Source: Patescibacteria group bacterium
GTDB taxonomy: Bacteria; Patescibacteriota; Microgenomatia; Levybacterales; UBA12049
Reading direction: 5' to 3'
Length of the DNA: 26,501 nucleotides
Assembly (NCBI GenBank): GCA_018900295.1
Contig: JAHIGH010000171.1
Coordinates: 1 to 26,501 of the forward strand
Shown: piece by piece, positions 21,501 through 26,501 of the stretch
How the letters are laid out: each line of letters opens with the position of its first letter
How positions within the stretch are numbered: the first letter of the stretch is position 1
Notes under the pieces: model-generated
Seen by the model: only the letters and a program-made list of their open reading frames with translations
What the model was told of the DNA's origin: nothing
The model's database searches: none
Position numbers and translations under genes: made by a program

Positions 21501-21891
21501 TGGAGAAATGGAAGTATGGGCATTGGAAGCACATCGCGCTAGGTATATCTTACAAGAAATGTTAACAATTAAATCAGATGATGTTGTCGGCCGCGCAAAG
21601 GCGTTTGAAGCGATCGTTAAAGGAACCGATATTCCGACACCCAAAGTTCCTGAATCATTTAAAGTACTTATTAAAGAATTGCAATCACTCGGACTTAATG
21701 TTGTACCAATGGGAGCTGTAGTCGCAAGTGATGCGGTTGAAATAAAAGAAGAAAAATCAGCGGAAGAAGTAAAAGAACAGGTTCAGGAATTGCAAAAATC
21801 ACTGGAAGTAGAAAATATTATTGAGGAAAGCAAGCAGCCTGAGCAAGTATCAGCGCCTATCAAGGAAACAGAGAATGGAGGAGTAGTTTAA
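18502..21891 (+). CDS. rpoB: RNA polymerase beta subunit
   Basis: The product is 1129 residues from ATG 18502 (MPKQLAPQKN...). A TTG at 18442 would add 20 residues translated from the REP hairpin and is rejected. Conserved signatures include RERAAFSIRDINSSQYGRI, SPEGPNIGL, GDKVAGRHGNKG and the C-terminal LGGKAQMGGQRLGEMEVWALEAH. It is shorter than E. coli RpoB (1342), lacking large lineage insertions, and has an acidic 60-residue C-terminal tail. The rifampicin pocket (392-417) reads SQLSTILDQTNPLSEIDNLN, then RLTVMG, with Thr396, Asn409 and Thr414 at E. coli Q513, H526 and S531. No clear Shine-Dalgarno precedes the start. The gene overlaps rpoC by one base (TAATG). The rplJL genes that usually precede rpoB are not in this window; a restriction system is there instead. 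Confidence 0.97.
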   Translation: MPKQLAPQKNNIVRQNWGKNYTILPPLDLLAVQKNSYKLFQEVGIAQILKEISPVDDFTGKNWSLSFSTHKIGKNTSDAETALEKGLTHNAPLTVKVILTNKKTDATYEAEVFLGDIPQMTERGTFIINGIERAVVNQLVRSPGVFFTGTQDPITGKTLHSTEIRPSHGSWLEFATTRYGTITVKIDRRRKFLATTFLRALGISDNNAIKEKFKSIEEGSEVSFIENTLQKDETTSETEALVGIFKKMHPGEPIVLDKVREYFTNLFFNSRRYDLGVVGRYKINKRLKAVAGYSESQDRVLTVDDIIAAISYLIILEQGKGDVDDIDSLANRRVRSVGELVAINAFRVGVLRIERSIKERMSLLQPDTPIAVANLINARPIMAAINEFFRTSQLSTILDQTNPLSEIDNLNRLTVMGTGGISRERAAFSIRDINSSQYGRIDPIRSPEGPNIGLVTYIALYARVNDYGFLESPYKRVIKEKRGGKTRVLITDEIFYMTADDEREHYITHAGISISDNNEIIEPRIAARYKGEFIEVDKEAIEYIDVAPRQVVGTSASLIPFIAHDEANRALMGTHMQCQAVPLVNLESPIVGTGMEATIAEVMKRVVRAPISGKVSYVDSEKVILEDKEGKKETFPIETFQRTSQATCYTQRPMVIEDQSVKKGDYLIDGPSAQNGELALGRNLLIAYASLDGLGYEDAIVISDRLVKDNVLSSIHIEKYEASVVETKLGPEETTRDIPNVSEEDLANVDVDGIVVLGSEVSPGDILVGKIAPKGETELTAEERLLRAIFGEQAREVRDTSLRMPHGERGTVINVQILDRKQGDELEPGTTRKIIVEVAQFRHVVVGDKVAGRHGNKGIISRILPVADMPYLPDGTAVDIVISPISVLARMNLGQLLEAHLGIAAQKLNMKIGVPVFEKISEKKIVELLKLANLPVSGKMQLFDGRTGMPYEKEVVVGIEYIMKLIHMVEDKTHARSTGPYSLVTQQPLGGKAQMGGQRLGEMEVWALEAHRARYILQEMLTIKSDDVVGRAKAFEAIVKGTDIPTPKVPESFKVLIKELQSLGLNVVPMGAVVASDAVEIKEEKSAEEVKEQVQELQKSLEVENIIEESKQPEQVSAPIKETENGGVV
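21877..21883 (+). promoter_or_regulatory. Strong Shine-Dalgarno for rpoC inside the rpoB end
   Basis: GGAGGAG ends seven bases before the rpoC ATG at 21891. With the one-base TAATG overlap this sets the rpoC start and allows coupled translation for balanced beta and beta-prime. It contrasts with rpoB, mod, res and rpsG, where no such site is visible. Confidence 0.85.
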
Positions 21892-24800
21892 TGAATAAAA
21901 ACATAACCAAAGATCTCAATATTTCAGACTTTAAGTCGCTAAAACTTCTATTAGCTCAAAATGAGGATATTCTTCAATGGTCTTACGGAGAAGTCACCAA
22001 ACCGGAAACCATTAATTATCGTACACTTCGTCCGGAAAAAGACGGATTATTTGATGAAAGAATTTTTGGACCGACCAAAGATTGGGAATGTTATTGCGGT
22101 AAATACAAAAGAATTAGATATAGAGGTATTGTCTGTGACAAATGCGGTGTTGAAGTAACTCTTTCCCGGGTGAGGAGAGAGAGATTGGGCCATATTAATC
22201 TTGCCTCGCCTGTTGGGCATGTATGGTTCTTTAAAGGAGCATCTTCGTCATTGGCTCTATTATTAGATATTCCGCAAAAAAATCTTGAATCAATTATTTA
22301 TTACGCGTCATATTTAATTACAAAAATTGATGAAGAAAAGAAAAAAGAGGCCCTCGAATTATTTATCAACAATATTCAGAAAAGAAAAGATGCGCTGCAA
22401 AAAAAGAAACTGGACGAAGAAGAGCGGATCAATAAAGAAGCAGAAGATAAGAAAAATGAATTAAAATCTACCGTGAAAGAACGCAAACAGCTCATTCTTG
22501 AAGAAGTGGAACTCACTAGGAAACAAAAAATAATGCACGCCGGTGAATCAGTTGATTCGGAATCCGGTAAGATTGATGAAATTTCCGAAACCTTTACAAA
22601 GTTGCTAAAAAGCCTTCGTGTTGGCAGCGTCTTGTCTGAGGACGAATATTTCAAGCTTCTCGAATACGACATACCAATCTTCTTTACAATCAAAACCGGT
22701 GCGGAGGCATTTCCTGAAATAATTAACAACCTTGATTTATCCAAACTTATCGCCTACCTTCGTACCGAATCGGAAAAAACAACAGGCCAGCGCTATTTAA
22801 AAATTGTAAAGCGGCTTAGGTTGATTGAAAATATGCGTAAAGCAGGCGTAAGTCCTTCAGCAATGGTACTATCTGCTATTCCGGTTATTCCCCCTGACCT
22901 TCGTCCGATGGTACAACTCTCCGGTGGAAGATTTGCGACCTCGGATCTTAACGATTTATATAGAAGAGTAATTAATCGTAATAATAGATTAAAGCATCTA
23001 TTATTACTCGGTGCGCCGGAAATAATTCTTCGCAACGAAAAAAGAATGCTGCAGGAATCGGTTGACGCGCTCATAGATTCTTCACAAAGAACCAATCAAA
23101 CAGCAGCAACTACCCTGCGTTCGCTATCAGATATGTTGCGCGGAAAACAAGGGCGTTTCCGCCAAAATCTTCTTGGAAAACGCGTTGATTATTCAGGCCG
23201 CTCTGTTATCGTTGTCGGTCCGGAGCTTGAGTTATCTCAATGCGGATTACCCAAGGAAATGGCTCTTGAGATGTTTAAGCCCTTTATCCTTCGCGAAGTC
23301 ATCATCAGGGGACTCGCGACAAATATTAAATCAGCCAAGCGCTACATCGAGAGGCGCCCGCCGGAAGTATTCGATATTCTCGAAGAAATTACCAAAGAAC
23401 ATCCGATCCTTCTCAATCGTGCGCCAACCTTGCACAAATTAGGTATCCAAGCCTTCTATCCGGTTCTAATAGAAGGATCAGCAATCCAGCTTCATCCTTG
23501 TGTTTGTGCCGGCTATAATGCGGACTTTGACGGAGACCAGATGGCTGTCCATATCCCTTTATCTAAAAAAGCACAGGAAGAAGCGATAAGGCTAATGATG
23601 CCGGCGCATAATTTACTCAAGCCGGCCAATGGCGATCCTATTACTCTTCCAAATAAAGAAATGGCGCTTGGTATCTATTACATGACCAGTCTTGATGAAT
23701 CAATCCGTAAAAATGAAGAGATTCAGCAATATTTCAGCAATACCAATAATACGCTGCTTGCGTATGATCTTGGCAAAATTAAATTGCGTGAACCGGTCAA
23801 GGTTCGGGTCGGTATCCATGGAAAAGAAAAAGTTATTGAAACCAGTGCCGGAAGACTGAAATTCAATGAATTATTACCTGCTGATTTTGGATTTATCAAC
23901 GAAAACATCAATGCTTCAGTTATCAAACAGATCACAACAAAAGCAATGAAAATGTACCCATCGGATCAAGTTGCAAAGCTTATTGATAAAATTAAAAATC
24001 TCGGTTTCTTTGCGGCAACAGTTTCAGGTATCAGTGTTTCGGTATTTGATAACGTGATTATTCCCGAAAAAGCTGAACTCGTAAATAAATCAGAGAAAAA
24101 GGCAGCTGCGATTGATGAAGAATATCAACGGGGACTTATTACTTTGAGCGAAAAGAAAAGGCTTTCAAATGAGGTTTGGATGAAAGCAACAGATGAAATA
24201 GCTAACCTGACATGGAATAATCTAAAATCAGAAAATCCGATCAAGATCAGTATTGATTCAGGAGGAACAAGGGCGGGCGTCGAACAACTCAAGCAGCTTT
24301 CAGCGATTAGAGGATTGATTGTCGACCCATTAGGTAAAATTGTTGAGTTGCCGATTAAATCAAACTTCCGGGAAGGATTATCCATTTTCGAATATGTCGC
24401 GTCCGCTCGTGGTTCAAGAAAGGGATTGACAGATTCTGCCCTTAAGACTGCGAATGCGGGATATCTTACTAGAAGGTTGGTAGACGTTGCGCATGAAGTT
24501 ATTATTAGGAAAGAAGATTGCGGAACAAAAGAAGGATTATTAATCAGTAAAAATGACAAAGACCGTACAAGCAAGCTTGTGGATAGGGTTCTTGGAAGAA
24601 TTCTGGCAGAAAATATTGTATCTAAGAAGACAAAGAAAATAATTCTCAAGGCCGGAGATGAAATAAATGAAGAAAATGCGGTAATTATAGAAAAAAACGA
24701 AATTACACAAGTTACTGTTCGTACGCCTTTGCTTTGTAAACTTGCTTATGGATTATGCGCCAACTGTTATGGTTGGGATATGTCAACCAAACACAAAATA

Positions 24801-25667
24801 GAACAGGGCGTTCCAATCGGAGTTATTGCCGCGCAAAGTATCGGGGAGCCGGGAACACAGCTGACAATGAAGGTGAAGCATTATGGAGGCATCGTTATGT
24901 CAGACGTTACACAAGGCTTGCCTCGTGTAGAAGAACTCTTTGAAATGCGTACGCCCAAAAACCTGGCGGTTATTTCTGAAATAACAGGTAAAATAAAAAT
25001 TGAAACAACCAATGAGGGCCATCTTATTCAGGTCAAAAATACCCGGATCAAGCCAATTGAAGCTCAGGAATACTTCGTTCCGCTTTCAACAGTGCTCACG
25101 GTTGCTGATGGAGATGAGATAACAGCAGGTACACCGCTCGCTGAAGGAGATCTTGATCCAAAAGAAGTACTCAAGATCGGCGGCCTGTTAATGGTTCAAC
25201 ATTATCTGATTACAGAGGTACAAAAAGTATATGAATCTCAAGGAATTGGTATCAATGATAAGCATTTCGAAGTCATTATTCGCAAGATGTCGGATAAAAT
25301 AATTGTAGAAAGCGTAGGCGATACCTCCCTTATTCCGGGAGACTTTATTACCAAGGCTAGATTTGAAGAAATAAACGCGGAAGTACTCTCAGAGGGCGGA
25401 GAGCCGGCAACCGGACGGCAAATAACTTTAGGTATTACTAAATCAGCGTTATTCTCCGATTCATGGCTTTCGGCTGCATCCTTCCAGGAGACAACCAGAG
25501 TACTCACGGAAGCGGCTCTCGAAGGACGGGAAGACAAACTCCTGGGCTTGAAAGAAAATGTTATTCTCGGCCGTCTTATTCCCGTAGCCGGAATGGACGC
25601 GGAAGAACCTTCAACACAAAGTGCACAGCCGGTTCAACAACCAAAAACACAAGAAGCAACTGCGTAG
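21891..25667 (+). CDS. rpoC: RNA polymerase beta-prime subunit
   Basis: The 1258-residue protein has the first zinc site (Cys67, Cys69, Cys82, Cys85 in CYCGKYKRIRYRGIVCDKC), the catalytic NADFDGD loop with Asp545, Asp547 and Asp549 holding the active-site Mg, and the second zinc site (Cys877, Cys949, Cys956, Cys959). A charged coiled-coil segment (about 150-225, rich in Lys and Glu) fits the clamp region. The trigger helix reads GTQLTMKVKHYGG, with Met993 and the catalytic His997 kept but Lys994, Val995 and Lys996 where E. coli has Arg933, Thr934 and Phe935. A Gln/Pro/Ala-rich tail follows the omega-contact region. It is co-transcribed with rpoB; rpsL follows after 145 bases with its own promoter. 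Confidence 0.97.
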   Translation: MNKNITKDLNISDFKSLKLLLAQNEDILQWSYGEVTKPETINYRTLRPEKDGLFDERIFGPTKDWECYCGKYKRIRYRGIVCDKCGVEVTLSRVRRERLGHINLASPVGHVWFFKGASSSLALLLDIPQKNLESIIYYASYLITKIDEEKKKEALELFINNIQKRKDALQKKKLDEEERINKEAEDKKNELKSTVKERKQLILEEVELTRKQKIMHAGESVDSESGKIDEISETFTKLLKSLRVGSVLSEDEYFKLLEYDIPIFFTIKTGAEAFPEIINNLDLSKLIAYLRTESEKTTGQRYLKIVKRLRLIENMRKAGVSPSAMVLSAIPVIPPDLRPMVQLSGGRFATSDLNDLYRRVINRNNRLKHLLLLGAPEIILRNEKRMLQESVDALIDSSQRTNQTAATTLRSLSDMLRGKQGRFRQNLLGKRVDYSGRSVIVVGPELELSQCGLPKEMALEMFKPFILREVIIRGLATNIKSAKRYIERRPPEVFDILEEITKEHPILLNRAPTLHKLGIQAFYPVLIEGSAIQLHPCVCAGYNADFDGDQMAVHIPLSKKAQEEAIRLMMPAHNLLKPANGDPITLPNKEMALGIYYMTSLDESIRKNEEIQQYFSNTNNTLLAYDLGKIKLREPVKVRVGIHGKEKVIETSAGRLKFNELLPADFGFINENINASVIKQITTKAMKMYPSDQVAKLIDKIKNLGFFAATVSGISVSVFDNVIIPEKAELVNKSEKKAAAIDEEYQRGLITLSEKKRLSNEVWMKATDEIANLTWNNLKSENPIKISIDSGGTRAGVEQLKQLSAIRGLIVDPLGKIVELPIKSNFREGLSIFEYVASARGSRKGLTDSALKTANAGYLTRRLVDVAHEVIIRKEDCGTKEGLLISKNDKDRTSKLVDRVLGRILAENIVSKKTKKIILKAGDEINEENAVIIEKNEITQVTVRTPLLCKLAYGLCANCYGWDMSTKHKIEQGVPIGVIAAQSIGEPGTQLTMKVKHYGGIVMSDVTQGLPRVEELFEMRTPKNLAVISEITGKIKIETTNEGHLIQVKNTRIKPIEAQEYFVPLSTVLTVADGDEITAGTPLAEGDLDPKEVLKIGGLLMVQHYLITEVQKVYESQGIGINDKHFEVIIRKMSDKIIVESVGDTSLIPGDFITKARFEEINAEVLSEGGEPATGRQITLGITKSALFSDSWLSAASFQETTRVLTEAALEGREDKLLGLKENVILGRLIPVAGMDAEEPSTQSAQPVQQPKTQEATA

Positions 25668-25670
25668 AGT

Positions 25671-25737
25671 AATTTTCAGTTTTTAATTTTTATTCAAATC
25701 TCAATTTTAAAGATTTTAAATTAAATAATTGAAAATT
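25671..25737. repeat. AT-only imperfect inverted repeat after rpoC
   Basis: AATTTTCA (25671-25678) pairs with TGAAAATT (25730-25737), and TTAATTT (25683-25689) with AAATTAA (25718-25724). The resulting hairpin has no GC stem and is not followed by a T-run on the plus strand, so it is a weak terminator candidate at best. The gap 25668-25812 otherwise holds only the rpsL promoter. Confidence 0.45.
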
Positions 25738-25779
25738 CAACAAAAAAACTAAAAAAACATACGAAATAAGAATAAAGTA

Positions 25780-25806
25780 TGTTATAATACTGAAGATTAA
25801 AAGGAG
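25780..25806 (+). promoter_or_regulatory. Extended -10 promoter and Shine-Dalgarno for rpsL
   Basis: TGTTATAAT (25780-25788) is a perfect TATAAT with an upstream TG, an extended -10 that needs little -35 help; no good -35 is seen. AAGGAG (25801-25806) lies six bases before the rpsL ATG. Start of transcription near 25795 would leave a very short leader. Confidence 0.75.
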
Positions 25807-25812
25807 AAATTT

Positions 25813-26244
25813 ATGCCGACATTGTCACAATTATCCAAAAGAGGAAGACAAAAAAGAATTAAAAAGACACGATCAACAGCGCTCAAAAGACTTTTTAATG
25901 CCAAAGATCGGGTTTACAAAGAAGCGAATTCTCCGCAAAAACGTGGTGTTGTTACATTGGTGAAAACCATGACACCAAAAAAACCAAATTCGGCGCTGCG
26001 TAAAGTTGCCCGTATCAAACTATCCAACAAAACCGAAGTTACAGCCTATATTCAAGGAGTTGGTCACACTCTTTCCGAACACGGTATTGTGCTCGTGAGA
26101 GGCGGACGTGTCCGTGACTTACCCGGAGTAAAATATCATTTAGTTCGCGGAAAATATGATCTACTTGGAGTTGAGGGAAGAAAATCTTCAAGAAGTATAT
26201 ACGGTACCAAATTACAAAAAGCAGGAGGTTCCACCTCCAAATAA
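25813..26244 (+). CDS. rpsL: 30S ribosomal protein S12
   Basis: S12 sits in the decoding centre of the small subunit. The 143-residue product shows the hallmark TPKKPNSALRKVARIKL (54-70) and VRGGRVRDLPGVKYHLVRG (95-113). It is about 19 residues longer than E. coli S12, mainly through a ~14-residue insertion before SPQKRG (40-45) and a short basic tail. Lys56 matches E. coli Lys42, but the residue at Lys87 is Arg101; the neighbouring Asp that RimO modifies in other bacteria is kept. It has its own promoter and a strong Shine-Dalgarno, and rpsG follows after a 68-base gap, as in the str operon. Confidence 0.97.
   Translation: MPTLSQLSKRGRQKRIKKTRSTALKRLFNAKDRVYKEANSPQKRGVVTLVKTMTPKKPNSALRKVARIKLSNKTEVTAYIQGVGHTLSEHGIVLVRGGRVRDLPGVKYHLVRGKYDLLGVEGRKSSRSIYGTKLQKAGGSTSK
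26224..26238 (+). promoter_or_regulatory. Hairpin containing a Shine-Dalgarno-like GGAGGT at the rpsL end
   Basis: GGAGGT (26224-26229) pairs perfectly with ACCTCC (26233-26238) around a TCC loop, just inside the rpsL stop. The GGAGGT is the best anti-SD match near rpsG but lies about 85 bases from its start, too far to serve directly. It could pause ribosomes or stabilise the transcript end; chance from the Gly-Gly-Ser-Thr-Ser codons is possible. Confidence 0.4.
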
Positions 26245-26253
26245 TATAAATAC

Positions 26254-26309
26254 AAGCCTTACGTTTTAAGCCTTATGTCATAAGTCTTACGTCTTAAGTC
26301 TTAAGTCTA
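26254..26309. repeat. 7/14-nt tandem repeat between rpsL and rpsG
   Basis: Eight consecutive 7-mers can be read: AAGCCTT, ACGTTTT, AAGCCTT, ATGTCAT, AAGTCTT, ACGTCTT, AAGTCTT, AAGTCTA. They alternate as a 14-nt unit, AAGYCTTAYGTYWT, with the last two halves identical in type. The array ends three bases before the rpsG ATG, where a Shine-Dalgarno would normally be. Its AGTCTA core is the reverse complement of the TAGACT core of the iterons at 2033. Confidence 0.85.
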
Positions 26310-26312
26310 ATC

Positions 26313-26501
26313 ATGAGACACAAAAAAGCTGAAAAAAGACAAATAGAACCGGATACAATTTACAATAATTTATTAGTCGCCAAACTTATTAATTATATTA
26401 TGTTTGACGGCAAAAAGAATGCTGCGCAGCAGCAAGTGTACGCGGCGCTTGATATTCTCAAAGCCAAAGGCGAAGATCCTGTCAAGGTTATGGAAAAAGC
26501 C
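26313..26501 (+). CDS. rpsG: 30S ribosomal protein S7 (3' end outside window)
   Basis: Sixty-three codons are present, encoding MRHKKAEKRQIEPDTIYNN, then LLVAKLINYIMFDGKKNAAQ, the typical S7 N-terminal region with the conserved VAKLINYIMFDGKK helix; the sequence runs off the window end. S7 nucleates assembly of the 30S head and contacts E-site tRNA. The start is the only ATG at the correct S7 position. No Shine-Dalgarno is visible because the tandem repeat occupies the leader. Confidence 0.95.
   Translation, partial: MRHKKAEKRQIEPDTIYNNLLVAKLINYIMFDGKKNAAQQQVYAALDILKAKGEDPVKVMEKA

Noticed and set aside
25671..25737. Intrinsic terminator after rpoC
   Set aside because: The stem is AT-only and no T-run follows on the plus strand; listed only as an inverted repeat.
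1..26501. tRNA or rRNA genes and recoded TGA (Gly) typical of some CPR lineages
   Set aside because: No cloverleaf or rRNA sequence was recognised, and TGA functions as a stop in mod and the zinc-ribbon gene, with no in-frame TGA inside conserved genes.

Overview
This AT-rich window reads most naturally as a chromosomal fragment of a bacterium of the Candidate Phyla Radiation (Patescibacteria), perhaps of the Microgenomates group. That placement is an inference. It rests on the rpoB-rpoC-rpsL-rpsG block with unusual residues in conserved sites, short gaps with few Shine-Dalgarno sequences, several REP/MITE-like hairpin repeats (TGTCATTCCCG, TGTCATCCCG and TGTCATTGCGAG types), and large Sec-exported proteins rich in DUF11, CARDB and YD repeats. 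TGA is used as a stop (for example at the end of the mod gene), so the standard bacterial code applies.

Layout. 1-3304: the tail of an unknown protein, a REP-like repeat, an unrecognised 252-residue protein, an EamA/DMT transporter, and a Fic-domain protein preceded by five ~12-nt iterons. 3392-3976: a small secreted DUF11-like protein with a good sigma70-type promoter. 4091-13531: a polymorphic-toxin (Rhs/YD-repeat) locus. One full-length 1750-residue Rhs protein ends in a Tox-REase-7-like nuclease and is followed by a candidate immunity gene. Three displaced C-terminal tips follow: a colicin-E5-like tRNase with an ImmE5-like immunity gene, a miniature Rhs protein with its own signal peptide and a BECR/DUF4258-like tip with candidate immunity gene, and a frameshifted, truncated tip. 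A zinc-ribbon small protein is translationally coupled to the mini-Rhs. 13604-18361: a type III restriction-modification pair (res then mod) separated by a MITE-like element. 18502-26501: rpoB, rpoC, rpsL and the start of rpsG.

How it fits together. The Rhs locus looks like a tip reservoir. The displaced cassettes keep the conserved core YLRARYYDPxTGRFISRDP ahead of variable toxins, two of them share a perfect 65-bp repeat in the same reading phase, and two begin with the same AT-rich leader followed by a G-rich stretch. Recombination could therefore swap tips onto the large shell in frame. The mini-Rhs is the most unusual item: it joins a Sec signal peptide directly to the last ~110 residues of the Rhs core plus toxin, omitting the ~1500-residue shell.

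The housekeeping block carries substitutions at known drug-contact positions (RpoB H526N-type and S12 K87R-type), an altered RpoC trigger helix, a possibly attenuated rpoB leader, and a 7/14-nt repeat in place of a Shine-Dalgarno before rpsG. All assignments come from reading the sequence; no database search was run.
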